Below, in pieces: positions 21,100-32,152 of a stretch of 64,000 bases of DNA (position 1 is the first letter of the stretch; each line of letters opens with the position of its first letter). The position numbers were made by a program, and so were the translations under genes. The DNA is from Aldrovandia affinis (lineage: Eukaryota; Chordata; Actinopteri; Notacanthiformes; Halosauridae). The notes beneath the pieces are model-generated. The model saw nothing but the letters and a program-made list of their open reading frames with translations, searched no databases and was not told the DNA's origin. The DNA lies in assembly GCA_029706075.1 (NCBI GenBank), contig JAINUG010000177.1:1631001-1695000 (forward strand), read 5' to 3'.

Positions 21100-21500
21100 G
21101 TTGCTTCAGCGCTCGCGTAAAATTGTTTAAAAAAAAGAGAAACGTGTCAATATTACCTTGAATTACACCCTTTGTAGCGTCGCCTTTGTTCGGTTTGAGT
21201 GCTTCTCACCTGCCGGTGTCAGGGAGTCGCCCGCACCTTGAGAAGGGTTAACCCATCGCCTTAATGTAATCTTGTTTATGGTTCGCATCTGTAAATTATT
21301 TCATAGAGGCTTGCCTACTCAACATATAAAAGGCCCTTTATCTGCCGCGCTGCCATTCGCTCAAACTTTACTGTGTAAAATGATGACTCATACTTTTATA
21401 GGCCTCTCCGTTTTCACTGGCCTCCTTCTTCGGTCCCTGCGCTCCGCAGAACTGTACGTTTGTTAATCGCCGCATTGCTTACACGCCGGATAATTGGATA
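21100..21500. other. candidate regulatory block
   Basis: About 400 bp of continuous complex sequence with CTTTGTTCGG (SOX/TCF-like), GTCGCCCGCACCTTG, TAATGTAATCTTGTTTATGG and GCCGGATAATTGGATAATT. Confidence 0.35.
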
Positions 21501-21719
21501 ATTTTTTATACTTCAGAGTTTGTCTGGTCAGCTCTGAAATCAAAGGATCTGTAAAAACAAATACAAAACAAAAAAAAAACAATCATATAGAATAGGCCTA
21601 TATGTGTATGTAGGGCAAAACGGGTCTTCCTGTTTAAGGTCTAAATGCATCTTGCGCTACGGGGGGTGAGGGTATTTAACGGAGTCCAGGAAAGCGTTCA
21701 AATGTTATATTTCCAGCTC
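21501..21719. other. unique sequence with A-rich run
   Basis: AAATACAAAACAAAAAAAAA at about 21560-21580; nothing else. Confidence 0.45.
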
Positions 21720-21965
21720 AAGAGCCCGGCGTAGGCCGCGCGCGAGGGCCGGGGCCTGCTTTACGAGGCCCTCTGCGTCACAGATGAGGCCTGTCTGCAG
21801 ACAGCTGTGTGACCCCTGGGCTCTGGGGTCCCCCACCCAGGGCACGGAGCGTGCCCCCCCCTCACACCCGCTCGCCCCCGCTCACCCTCGCCGTCCGGCC
21901 CGACCCCCGCGAGCGCGCTCAGCGTTCGGCCGTTCGGCCGTTTCGGGGAAAAAGAGACCAAAACA
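21720..21965. promoter_or_regulatory. CpG-rich, GC-rich stretch
   Basis: GC-rich with many CpGs (CCGCGCGCGAGGGCCGG, GTTCGGCCGTTCGGCCG), far above its surroundings. Possible CpG island or regulatory element. No transcript start or gene is visible beside it. Confidence 0.4.
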
Positions 21966-22201
21966 CGAAAGGAACAGATCTGCCGTAAAGTTGCCAGTCT
22001 GCCTGGGATGATGGAAAACTGAAATCTTTATGAACTCATTATATCCTGCCAGAAAGGAGGGGGGGGAAAAAGATGGTCTGCGCTGGAAAGTTCGAGGAGG
22101 ATATAAACGTGCCGTCCAACAGGAAAGAGCCCTCTCTAATGGCTGTGTCTGGAACCATCGAGTAAATAATAAACCAGGGCTGTGTGTGGACATGCTCATT
22201 C

Positions 22202-22204
<3 letters not shown>
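21966..22204. other. unique sequence before a CA array
   Basis: Includes GAGTAAATAATAAACC and ACTCATTATATCCTGCC; no gene. Confidence 0.35.
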
Positions 22205-22265
<61 letters not shown>

Positions 22266-22340
22266 CTCACACACACACACACACACACACACATGCTCAT
22301 TCACTACACGCACACACACACACACACATGCTCACACACT

Positions 22341-22379
<39 letters not shown>

Positions 22380-22443
22380 ACATGCCCATACACACACACA
22401 CATGCTCATACTCTACACACACACACACACATGTTCATTCTCT

Positions 22444-22493
<50 letters not shown>

Positions 22494-22599
22494 CGCCCAC
22501 ATGCCCATACACTACACACACACACACATGCTCATACTCTACACACACACACACACATGCTCATACTCTACACACTACACACACACATGTTCATTCTCT

Positions 22600-22637
<38 letters not shown>

Positions 22638-22796
22638 CATACAAACACACACACATGCTCATACTCTACACACTACACACACACACACATACACACACAT
22701 GCTCATACTCTACACACTACACACACACACACACACACATGCTCATAGTCTACCCACACACACACACGCTCATTCACACACACACACACACATTTC
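22205..22796. repeat. large CA array with embedded ACATGCTCAT units
   Basis: Nearly 600 bp of (CA)n broken by recurring ACATGCTCATACTCTACACA, ACATGTTCATTCTCTACACG and CATGCCCATACAC units at irregular 25-60 bp spacing. It began as a microsatellite and has amplified larger blocks. Long frames across it encode only His/Thr-rich repeats. Confidence 0.97.
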
Positions 22797-22825
22797 TCAT
22801 CTGTGCCATGTGCAGCTCAGTGTCT

Positions 22826-22921
22826 TTCCCCTCTCTTTCTCTCTTTCTCTCTGTCTTTCTCTCTCCCTCTCACCCTCCCTCCCCTCCCTCCCTCTCTCCC
22901 TCTCTCTCTCTCTCCCCCCCA
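22826..22921. repeat. CT-rich tract
   Basis: Polypyrimidine CTTT/CTCC/CCCT units for about 95 bp, ending in a C run. Confidence 0.93.
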
Positions 22922-23345
22922 GCTTGGTGTTTTTTTCCCCTCCCAGAGTTTAATGTGTCCGAGATATTACACAGCCCCAGGGCTGCGCCTTTGACAAGGG
23001 GAGCGCTTTGTTTATTTTCCGTAGCTAAATCCACACTCTGGCCAGAGAGGGGGGTCAGTGGCGGGTCAGGCCGTACCACTCGGCGGACCTGTTATTCATC
23101 CGTGTCACCCGGCGGCCCACATCGCGAGGGCGGCCCCCCGCTCCCTCGCCCGGGGTCAGCGCTGGAGAGGACACGCGGCTAACAGGACAGACAGACATCG
23201 GCCTGCAGAGGGCAAGGGAAAACATCCCGCAGTCCACTGAGAGAGACCCTCGGCCCTCCCGAACACGGTCGTCTCCCTCTCTCCGTCCCTCCTCCTCGCT
23301 CCCTCTGGACGATCTCGCTCCCGCGTGCGTCCTCGCGCCGGCTTC
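22922..23345. promoter_or_regulatory. CpG-rich stretch with SOX-like site
   Basis: 23040-23345 is dense in CpG (CGGCGGCCCACATCGCGAGG). Just left, CCTTTGACAAGGGGAGCGC and CTTTGTTTATTTTCC give SOX/TCF-like words. Possible regulatory island; no gene attached. Confidence 0.35.
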
Positions 23346-23769
23346 TGACAAGGTGCATTGTGGGCCGAGAGAAAAGGCGAGGCTCTGTGAAGGTTTTAAA
23401 AGCCTGGAAGTATTTAAAAAGTAACGCCGAGACCCAGCATGCAGTTGCGACGAGGCTTGTGGGGAACGGGTCTGTAAATGAGGTGGGAACGAGCTTTAGA
23501 GGAAGCGTTACATTGTTTTGGTCCCTCGTTACATCATCAGTGGTTTGGAACTGATTGAAATTAGCGAAAGTACTGTGGATTGCTGTGTCGAATTTGTTGC
23601 ACAAAGTTAAGAATGAGTCACCGCAACCGCTAGATTGAATCCCTCCACCACTAAAGCCCCCTGACCCCCCCCTCCCAAGACTATGCGCTGCATGTGAGAG
23701 GTGCTGCCGTGTCAGTGACCGTTGAGGGAGGTGTCACTTGCCTGATTGCTGTTTGTGATGGGAAGACAC
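23346..23769. other. unique sequence
   Basis: No feature supported. C7 run near 23666. Confidence 0.45.
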
Positions 23770-23935
23770 ACGCACACATCGACGGCTTCATCTTCCGGCC
23801 AAATCTCCGGAGTGCATGATGAAAACAGCATTAGGATCGGCTCACATGCAATTCAGATGAGCACCGCTAATCCGCCATGAAATTACATTTAGAACTTGGA
23901 CGGCGCTTCTTTTCTCCACTTTTAGATTTTTGGGG
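23770..23935. other. candidate regulatory block
   Basis: Compact complex sequence: GTGCATGATGAAAACAGC, TTAGGATCGGCTCACATGC, CGCTAATCCGCC (bicoid/OTX-type TAATCC) and ATGAAATTACATTTAG. Confidence 0.35.
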
Positions 23936-23955
23936 CAGATACAGCATGAAGTGTG

Positions 23956-24023
23956 GTGTGTGTGTGTGTGTATTTGTGCGTGTGGGTACATGTGTGTGTG
24001 TGTGTGTGTGTGTGGGTACATGT

Positions 24024-24072
<49 letters not shown>

Positions 24073-24080
24073 TGTGGGTA
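23956..24080. repeat. (GT)n microsatellite with GGGTACAT units
   Basis: GT repeats with several GTGGGTACATGTG or GTGGGTATG interruptions. Confidence 0.96.
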
Positions 24081-24282
24081 TGAGTGCATGTGTCTGCCAA
24101 GGTCCATGGGCTACTAGTTTTATGTAATGTGACTGAACTCAAGGAAATGGTCAAACGTATTGTGCTTATAAATAGTAGTTCTATTTAAAAATGTTTTATT
24201 ATCTTCCTTTTTAAATTTTTTATTTGTAACTATATATATATACACAGTATACAGTATATGGCCATTTATGTGTCTCCACATA
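24081..24282. other. AT-rich sequence
   Basis: AT-rich with TATATATATACACAGTATACAGTATATG at the right end. Confidence 0.45.
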
Positions 24283-24353
24283 TGACTCCTGGCTCCAGGA
24301 TTTGAACCTGGATCAGAGGATGAGCCTCTGTTTAGCTGAACACACCACCATTA
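24283..24353 (-). mobile_element. tRNA-like relic, probably a SINE head
   Basis: On minus, GGTTCAAATCC is a good B box. It sits in a T arm with a perfect 5-bp stem (CCAGG/CCTGG) and a 7-nt loop. Next to it is a 5-bp stem with 7-nt loop GCTCATC (CAGAG/CTCTG), where position 33 is C rather than U. The variable region is only 2 nt and no acceptor stem closes, so it is not a functional tRNA gene. Confidence 0.45.
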
Positions 24354-25370
24354 ATACTGTGGGTATTAATACTTTAATAAGTGTACCATGTTATCGTATG
24401 GCAGAGGGAAGTATGTCTACTGTAAGCGCCTGAACACATTTGTCTGTTAATGTAGGACAGTCATTTATTTATTTATTCTAGAATTCTCTGTTTTTTATTT
24501 TGATTAATAAAAAAGGGCATGGTTAAACTTGTGGGAAAAATGTAAGAGACCTGAATGCATCGCACAAACTTTGCACCTGAAAGGTGAAAGGTATACATGC
24601 TATACGTATTAACACAGTCGTATTAATACATGCATAAATATATTATGATACATACATGAAAACACTCAAACATATTCAGATCATAAATTAGTTTTGTCTG
24701 TAATTAGTCTGAAGCACCCTCGCTCAAAATATTATTTTATACAGTTCAAAACATTTGTGCAATTGCCTTAAAACACGAGAGAACATTTTGTCATTGATGA
24801 GCTCAAACCAGGTCAGTCCCTCCTCTGATTTTCTCTTAAGTGCGGAGTTGCACAAAACGCCGTGCTAAACAGAGAGCAATATTTGTAAAAGAAAAAAGAT
24901 CTTCCTATTCCACCGCGTTGACCTATTGCAACCAGAACCGCATTTCCCAGAATCATTATATACCCCCAGTGCCCTCAGACCATCGGGGCTTACAAACAGC
25001 CCCTGAATCATAGTTTTTCTAGCATATCTCAACAAAAGATTGAATCTAATACCCTTTTGTGCACACAAAGGGGTCCCATTCTCAAATAAGTTTGGGGAGT
25101 AAAAAAAAAAAATAGAAAGATTGAAAGGGGGTCGGGACGGCCCGTCAGAGTTTTTTCTCTGCGAACAATGTACCCAACGGACCCCTCTCTTCTCCCCTTG
25201 TGTTCGGGCAGCACAAAGGGGCTCCTCTCCCAGACAGTGGGGTCAGGGGGGGTCAGTCTGGACCTCTGGACACATCCAATGCTAATTTTGGGCCCGTGTC
25301 ACGCGGACACAGTGTGATCCGAGGGGGAAAAAAGAGGGGCGGGGGGGGGAGGGGGCCTTGTTGTTTCGCG
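24354..25370. other. unique sequence, AT-rich then G-rich
   Basis: AT-rich to about 24720, mixed to 25080, A12 near 25099, then G-rich runs (25321-25352, GGGGCGGGGGGGGG). No gene is seen. Confidence 0.5.
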
Positions 25371-25570
25371 AGGCTAAAATTTTCCCCCGATCACAAGATT
25401 AGCTGTTAGGTCATCTGCCTTAAAAAGTCCATTTACACAATTTCTTGACAGATTTACATTTTTTTGCCCCGTTGCCATGTACACTTTTGGCACTTTCAAA
25501 GGGCCGTTATTGCTGGGGTCGGGCACGCTGGAGAGGTCCTGCGCCCGTCCCATGACTGTTCAAATTAAAC
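25371..25570. other. candidate regulatory block
   Basis: CCGATCACAAGATTAGCTG, TTAGGTCATCTGCC, TTCTTGACAGATTTAC (TGIF/MEIS-type TGACAG) and CCGTTGCCATGTAC (RFX-half-like). Confidence 0.33.
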
Positions 25571-26088
25571 GCGGCTTTGAGGACCGCCAGGCCTGCCTCC
25601 GGACGTCCTGCGTCGGCATTGTTCTTCTCGCGTTCGATTCGAGGCTTTAGGCCTGAATTTTACAGCACGGTTTGTAGAACGTTTTGTGTGGAGCAACAGG
25701 AAACAACACCATCGGCCCGCCTGACTTTGGGTCTTTGTGCAGTGACATTTCACTCACGCCAGAGGTGCTTCACCATGTCCATCTGTGACTGTTACGGGAA
25801 ACTCATACCCTTGGTGAAAGCACCGGAGCTAGTGGCGTAAATCTACAAGGCAAGAACGGCCACGGGCGAATGTTTGGAGCCACTTTGTTGCGCTTGGCAT
25901 TCCTCGCACAACGTCTCAGTGTGTTCTCGCCATGTACGTCGTACAGCCATGAGTGCAGCAGCCTGCGATGTGGCGTTAATGTGTGTGAGTGTGTGAGAAT
26001 GTCTGTGTTTTAGGAGGGCTGTATGTGTGAGGGGGTCATGTGCTGCTCTTCCGGGGGCCACATCTCACAAAGTGTCATTAAGAAAGTC
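25571..26088. other. unique sequence
   Basis: No feature supported. Confidence 0.45.
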
Positions 26089-26185
26089 CAGACCCGCGTC
26101 AAATACATATTTGAAAATGCTTTAAGTCTTTGGACGCTGGGAAAGTTTGAAAACCCTCCTGTGGGTCTCTGGGAATTCCCAACGT
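26089..26185 (+). mobile_element. MITE terminal fragment
   Basis: CAGACCCGCGTCAAATACAT, then TTTGAAAATGCTTTAAGTC, is the terminus of the family whose other end is seen at 44320-44340 (TATTTGACCCAGGTCTG, reversed). Only one end is present. Confidence 0.55.
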
Positions 26186-26789
26186 CACGTGGGATAGCGA
26201 TTCTGTTCTGATTATTGGCGAAAACAGATTGCTTCTTTTAAAATGGTCAGTTACCTGTGGGTAAGTCCCCACTGCAGCATCAAATCGGTTTGACTCCAAA
26301 CTGACACAAAAGTCACATGTATTTCAGTATCTAGTCCACAACATACATACACATGATTTAACAGGAAAATGAAGTTGGATTCACTCTGAAATGATCCTCG
26401 CTGGGCTTACTTGACCGCTCCGCATGTGTCCATCGTGTGCTTCAGACACCTCCGCCGATGGAGCTCCGCTCCCAGAGTCTGCAGGCGACCACACGGCCTC
26501 CTAACGCACCCCAACAGCATCTGTGCCCCGAGAACGCTGTGGCGATTCCAGCTAACCTGGAAAAATATGTGAGCGTGCGCCATCCACAGCACAGCACAGC
26601 GCATCCTTTTCAAAAGCGCGCCGCTGCCGTATTCATATTCCGTATCGCGGCTGCACGGAACAGAAGGTCAAAGGGGGTGGGGGGGGGTGTAACCCCTCAG
26701 TCCCAGAGCTAGCACCCTCCTCTGCCAAATCCCCCCCCTGCGGGCCACGCTGAATTATAATAACCATAATAACAAGGAAAATAAAAAAG
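26186..26789. other. unique sequence
   Basis: Includes GGCGATTCCAGCTAACC and GTATTCATATTCCGTATCGC; G- and C-runs near 26675 and 26730. No gene. Confidence 0.45.
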
Positions 26790-27125
26790 AGACGGTCCAT
26801 TGGCAGAAGTCATAGCATGCCTCAATCAAATTACACCAACGCCGGATGAACATGTCACCCTTTCGGATTTGTGCATTTGCATAAAACAATTACCCCACGG
26901 ACAGTGGGTTCAATGTCGTCTAGACGCCCGGCTTCAGCTGGTGTCATCAGCTTCAGACACACAAGACTGGCTATAAATTAGCAATGAGCTGGGCCCGGCT
27001 GCAGATGCATTATGGTGCTTATGAACCTTGAGAATTTATTTAAATAGAAAACATGCATGCAAATATGTCCGCTGGCATGGCAACTATCTGGCTTCGGGTC
27101 GTCCATATGTGGAGCCGGGGCGACA
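26790..27125. promoter_or_regulatory. candidate regulatory block with two octamers
   Basis: Octamers at 26875-26882 (reverse) and 27057-27064 (forward), plus ATGAACATGTCACC, CAATCAAATTACACC, GGCTATAAATTAGC and GGCATGGCAACT (RFX-half-like) in 330 bp. Two strands and two octamers make this one of the best candidate enhancers in the window. Confidence 0.4.
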
Positions 27126-27128
27126 CTT

Positions 27129-27146
27129 GGGGGTGGGGGGGGGGGG
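27129..27146 (+). repeat. G-run, G-quadruplex capable
   Basis: GGGGGTGGGGGGGGGGGG. Confidence 0.85.
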
Positions 27147-27829
27147 CAGAATATGAACCCTGACACGACGCAAGAGTGCACACTGGGCCACTTATTATCT
27201 CTAAATGGGGGAAATAAAACACCGGTCTCCAGGAGTCCATCCATTTTGTTTGCTTTCCCATTACTGAATAATCTCCATTGTCCAAATCATGCACGTCCCT
27301 GAAATGAATCCCTGAAAATGCAGAATTCTATTAAAATCTGTCCTTCAGGGTGTTTTCTATATGGTCCCAGTGCCCTCTGGCACTCGTGAAAAATCCCAGG
27401 ATGTGTGTGTGTGTGTGTGCGCGTTGCGTACGTGTGCTATTTCCGTCTTACGTACGTGTGCCTGTGCATGCAGAAACGTTATATCTTTTTGATTCGACGG
27501 AAGTTTTTCTTTGTTAGTTCTTCCGCCTTTTCGATCGAGAGCTCTGCGTGTATGCGAGGCATTAATGGGAGTATTGGCAGGCCGCCTTCAATCTTCGCGT
27601 CTTCATGTTCTCGAGGGCAATTCGCTGCAGCTTTTTTCCACGGTATCACGTAATGCTGTGGGGACGTAGCCTTTCGGATCAATAGGTACATCGTACATGG
27701 TACCTGATAAGGATGTGGCTTAGGGCCCGTTGGACGCCCTGCTCCCCGGATATGACTCACTCGATGAAGAGGCGAAAACGCAATCCTGCCTCATCCGTCT
27801 CACTTAAAAAAAAAAAAAAAAGAAAAAAA
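27147..27829. other. unique sequence with GT and A runs
   Basis: (GT)n at 27402-27420 with CGTACGTGTG nearby twice; A16 at about 27807-27822. A 93-codon minus frame (27479-27760) is compositionally protein-like but unrecognised. The stretch 27500-27700 could also be regulatory. Confidence 0.4.
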
Positions 27830-28110
27830 GATCTTTGATTCGATGCGTAATTTTGTGAAACGGGCGCTAGGTGATCCGTACCTTTAACCAGCACTCAGGC
27901 CTTAAAAGCTGTGCGCTGAATCTCAAGGGCACTTCAAACGGCCTCTTCGTTCCCGGGGCCCAGCGGAGGACCGGCTCCCATCCCTCTTGGCAATCGACGT
28001 ATCAAATTATGATTCTGCAAGAGATATGCCGACGCATTGTTAAAACCCACTCCGTTCGGCCCTGTCCATATCCATCACACCGCAAGCACAATTAGTCATC
28101 CTTTTACAGT
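27830..28110. other. candidate regulatory block
   Basis: TTGGCAATCGACGTATC, AAATTATGATTCTGCAAG and AGCACAATTAGTCATCC in non-repetitive sequence. Confidence 0.3.
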
Positions 28111-28429
28111 CCTGTCTGAGGCTGCGGACATAACCCCCCCCCCTTCCCGGCTTTGTAAACTGTAAAAGTCCCCTGTACCCCACACATCCTGCCACCCTCT
28201 GGGGATTTAAGTGCTGCCCCCAACCCTCCGCCCTCCCTGTTCACTTTTACCGTGGACCCTTTAACTCTATAAACCAAACACGACACGGGGGCTGTTTATG
28301 GAGTCCTCTCGTCCTAACATCCCCGTCCTAATTGCCCGCATGCCATTCGCCATTTTTATGTGTCTGTCTCCCAGCCATGCCCTTGAACTTGCACCCCCTC
28401 CACACACACACAATCCCCCCAGCCCCCCA
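28111..28429. other. C-rich unique sequence
   Basis: Many C-runs (for example CCCCCCCCCC near 28133 and CCCCCCAGCC units at 28413-28440). No gene. Confidence 0.5.
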
Positions 28430-28765
28430 GCCCCCCAGTCCCGCCGCCCCTGACCCCCCTCGCTGGCCCGGGTCACGTCGGCGGTCGGCGAGGAGGGGGC
28501 CCCGGCTGATGGCTCGGATGGCGGAGGGGCAATTAACGCAGCGCCGGAGTGTCAGCCGCTGAATGGCTGCGAGACTGACGAGGCCACATGACAAGCCCTC
28601 GCTGGCGGGGAGAGAAAGGAGGAGAGGCGGGCGGGGACAAAAGCGCCCTGACACCCTCCGCCGGAGCGCAGGGATTACGCATGAATGGAAACAAAGGGGG
28701 GACGGTAAACAAAAGAGGAAGAGTTGGAGGCAGAGGTGCCCCCTTATTAAGATGCCCGTCCTCTC
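28430..28765. promoter_or_regulatory. CpG-rich stretch
   Basis: Dense CpG (GTCACGTCGGCGGTCGGCG, GCAGCGCCGGAGTG) together with CAATTAACGC and GATTACGCATGAATGG. It resembles a regulatory CpG island, with no gene start visible. Confidence 0.35.
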
Positions 28766-29047
28766 GTAGGACAGACACGCATGTGTGTGTGCGTGTTCGT
28801 AGGACAGACGTGTGTGCGTGTTCGTAGGACAGACGTGCAGGCGTGTGTGTGTTCATAGGACAGACATGCATGCATGTGTGTGTTCATAGGACAGACGTGC
28901 ATTTGTGTGTGCGTGTTCATAGGACAGACGTGCATGTGTGTGTGTATTCATAGGACAGACGTGCATTTGTGTGTGCGTGTTCGTAGGACAGACCTGCATG
29001 CGTGTGTGCGTGTTCATAGGACAGACATACATGTGTGCGTGTTCATG
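28766..29047. repeat. 31-33-bp minisatellite, nine units
   Basis: Units begin AGGACAGAC at 28768, 28801, 28826, 28857, 28888, 28921, 28952, 28985 and 29018. The body of each is GTGCATNTGTGTGTGCGTGTTC(A/G)T. Most periods are 31 or 33; one is 25. Probably a GT microsatellite captured into a larger repeat. Confidence 0.96.
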
Positions 29048-29250
29048 CAGCAGTCTAAATTCACCATTTAACGGAAGCCTTATCTCAAAACTCAATGCTT
29101 AGATTTCCTTCCTTTTTCCCTACATTTAATTATTTCCTCACCTTAGTTCCCCCGTCATAAAGCATTAGGTTTTTGAATCAATACGAGTGCATTATTACAG
29201 GTCTTCTATGAAGGAAGCTAAGGAAATTACAAAACAAGCAGCACAACAGT
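29048..29250. other. candidate regulatory block
   Basis: ACATTTAATTATTTCCTCACC, AAAGCATTAGGTTTTTGAATC and GTGCATTATTACAGG words; no frame. Confidence 0.3.
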
Positions 29251-30120
29251 AATATGATAAATAGATTAAACAAAACACAGAGGGAAAAATACATGTAAAT
29301 GTATTGGTGTACATGATTGCATCGATAAAGAGATGTGACTCCTTGTGACTAAGTGTGCCTGCGTTACATGACTAATGGTTCTGAGCGAAGTTTGCTGACT
29401 CCGTCTCTCTGTCCGCTGAGCTTGATGACACCTCTCAGGGCAGGAGAATTTCAACAGCCCGTGATCCGTCAGTACGGTGTCCACATCAGGACACACTTCA
29501 TCCTCCCGGCACTTCAGCATCGTGCCGCCATGCCTAACGTGTACAGGCGTCAGCCCTCGGCCACTGCAGGCGTCAAATACGACATTTTCTGTCTTAGTTA
29601 GAAGAAAACAAGCAATGAGTTATTGACTTTTATTTGACAGTATGCAAATAGTATCAGTATTTCAAATAGCCTAGTACAATATCATTACCATTGTACCTTT
29701 TTCACCACAAAACATTCTGTGTGATATTTATGAAACTGACAGCTGTTTGTACATACTTTTGCAATGGAGAAAAATCCAACTCCCTCACAAAACTTTCGAG
29801 GAGCAGAAACACACTTGTAATGGCCTTGTTTTCCACCCAGCGCGCTCCGAATTCCGACGCCCAGCGGACAAACAGGTTCTGCTTCTGAAGCCTCAAAACA
29901 CAGATGCCAATCAGACTGTCATCCTCTCTTTCAACATCGCTGCCTCGCAGTGACATCTGCTGGGAAATGGAGGGTGAACGTTGTCGCCACTTCTCCCCCC
30001 ACAGCCTGTTAACCCCCAAACTGCCAGAGAGCGGCCTACGCTAGCACACGGGGGGCCTCTTGGTCTGCAGCCCCCCCACCCCCTCGCTAAGGAACGTGCT
30101 CCGCTCTGAGGGCTCTTCTC
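29251..30120. other. unique sequence
   Basis: No supported feature. The minus frame at 29702-30019 (105 codons) has no domain and overlaps plus frames. Confidence 0.45.
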
Positions 30121-30160
30121 GCTGCTCTTGTTTGGGGGGGGGGGGTGCTCTTGTTTGTTT
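30121..30160 (+). repeat. short direct repeat with G run
   Basis: GCTCTTGTTTGGGGG occurs twice, the first followed by G12. Confidence 0.75.
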
Positions 30161-30539
30161 GGGGGTCCCCTCTGAGGAGCAGGCGTGATAGGTGGAGTGG
30201 TTGTGCTCGTCGGTGGCTCCTTCCTTCTTCAGTATCCAGGGGAAAAAAGGAAAAAAAGAACACGTATGTTTTAACTGACTGCAGGAGCTGATGGGTCAGG
30301 AAAACCACCACGGCCTATGAGTGATGAACACATCTTACCCAGTTCGGTTGTGAAAAGCGAATGTGTGTGTGTGCGTGTGTGTGTGCGTGCGTGTGTGTGT
30401 GTGTTGGACAGCATTGATGCCATGACACAGGTGAAGAAAGAGTGCTAATTTGAATCAAACCTCCTTTCCAAGGTATCAGCCTTAGAAATAAAGTAAATAT
30501 ATATTATATATATACTGTATATATAGTAAAATATCAGCC
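30161..30539. other. unique sequence with GT and TA tracts
   Basis: (GT)n with GCGT interruptions at 30361-30403 and TA-rich ATATATATTATATATATACTG at 30497-30517. Confidence 0.6.
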
Positions 30540-31185
30540 CCTTTGATGCTCTGGCCATGGAAACGTCATATCGCATAGAAACCATGGGTAACTATTACCA
30601 CCACAGCTATGCTAATCTCAATGGAGATGCTAACCAAGAAGCACTATGGGAATCCAAGGCAATGGGGATGATAGGACAATGTACTGTGTGGAAATGTTAT
30701 CACCGTGGTTCCGGAGGCCACATGGCATCAATGCCTGTTTCTTTCTCACCTGTTTGGTTGTAGTACTGCCAGCAGCGCCTTTCATGTTTTATTTTCTGCT
30801 CCATAAAGTAGGAAAAAATAATTCCTCTCAATTGCACGATTTGAATAAAAGGATTTATCAAAATGAATATGATTTGTCTGCATTGATGTATAATGCATCC
30901 TTATGTTTAACCTCCTGCCTTGTCACCTGGCTGTGAAGCTCGCACAATCCTTCCAGAGACAGTCACATGGCAAGCTAAGGCTAAGGACAGCGAGAGCAAA
31001 TGCGCTAAAAGCCGTAATTCTCATGAACACAGTCAAAGCGGTGTCATTAAGAGTGACAGAAGCGAAATTATGGAAATAGGAAATCTATCAAGCAGTTATT
31101 AAGCTGCGTCGTCGTAATGAATGCTGTCTCTTTGATATGAAGTGAGAGCAAAAGATAACAAACAAGTTTAATTCAGTCAATCAAT
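30540..31185. other. candidate regulatory block, about 640 bp
   Basis: Complex sequence without repeats: GGCCATGGAAACG (RFX-half-like), GCTATGCTAATCTC, AAAAGGATTTATC, AAAGCCGTAATTCTCATG, GCAGTTATTAAGC. Parts 30735-30930 and 30940-31180 look best. Frames up to 96 codons are unrecognised. Confidence 0.35.
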
Positions 31186-31460
31186 ACAATTTAAGTGACA
31201 TAAAACACACTCAGACACACTGTTCCAATCGACCTAGCCAGTGTCAACAAAAATGTTCCTTCCAACTGTCTGTTGCAACCTCTAGGGGAATGAAAGCATG
31301 CTGATATGATCAAGGTGCTTGTGCATCTCAGATAGGACTTTTTGATTGAATCGTTAGCAGTGCTTCCTTCAGGATGGAGTCTGAAGACATTATTAGCTGG
31401 ACATGATTCAAGAGTACAGTAGACTCGACCACCAGACTGAGAATCTGGTGTATATTTGCA
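31186..31460. other. unique sequence
   Basis: No feature supported. Confidence 0.4.
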
Positions 31461-31640
31461 ACACGCATACACACACGTATGCACGCACATGCACCCACGC
31501 AAGCGCTCATACACATACAAACATATAGATACACACACACACACATACACAAGAATGAACACACACGCCTACACACACAGACATGCATGCACACACAGGG
31601 ATACACACTCAAACGCATATATACACACACACGCTTGCTT
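31461..31640. repeat. interrupted (CA)n tract
   Basis: CA-rich DNA with CGTATGCACGCA and GCATGCA interruptions. Confidence 0.93.
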
Positions 31641-31721
31641 GCATGCGTGGAGGATCGATATGGCTCTCAAAACTGAAGTTCAGATTAGTGAAGGACCTTC
31701 CATCATGACTGTCCTGTGTGA

Positions 31722-31823
31722 AGGACATGTGTGTGTGTGTACATGTGTGTGTGTGTATGTGTGTGTGAGTGTGTGTGCGTGTGTGTGTGTGTGTGTAGGA
31801 GTGTGTGTGTAGGAGCGTGCGTG

Positions 31824-31876
<53 letters not shown>

Positions 31877-31940
31877 GAGCATGTGTGTGTGTGTGTGTGT
31901 GTAGGAGCGTGCGTGCGTGTGCGTGTGTGTGTGTAGGAGC
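31722..31940. repeat. (GT)n array with GTAGGAGCGTGCGTG units
   Basis: About 220 bp of GT repeats. TAGGAG(T/C/A) interruptions recur five times, marking larger duplicated units. Confidence 0.96.
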
Positions 31941-32152
31941 ATGCAGCCGTAGGTACATCATTCCCGTGGATATCTCCGCTGGCGCTCCCTCCGTCGCTGC
32001 CCTTGTATGACGGTGACTACTGTGCCGAGCGGCAAGCAGCCCCCGAAGCCGCCGAACGGCGAGCAGCCCCTCGAAGCCACAAATTTGATCTTTGCAAAGG
32101 CTAACATCTGTCGGCTGTCACTGCAGGAAGATTGATGACGGGCGAGGGAACG
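31941..32152. other. 27-bp tandem pair and candidate regulatory block
   Basis: CGGCAAGCAGCCCCCGAAGC and CGGCGAGCAGCCCCTCGAAGC lie side by side (about 32030-32080). AATTTGATCTTTGCAAAGGC (TCF/HNF4-like) and CGGCTGTCACTGCAGG follow. Confidence 0.35.

Noticed and set aside
22030-23182. Open frames of 188 to 332 codons
   Set aside because: Driven by the CA array and CT tract; no non-repeat protein segment of note.
27479-27760. 93-codon minus frame with a protein-like basic end
   Set aside because: Composition alone is weak evidence; no homolog recognised and no splice signals checked out.
28766-29047. CRISPR-like periodicity
   Set aside because: The sequence between AGGACAGAC boxes is GT repeat, not unique spacer.
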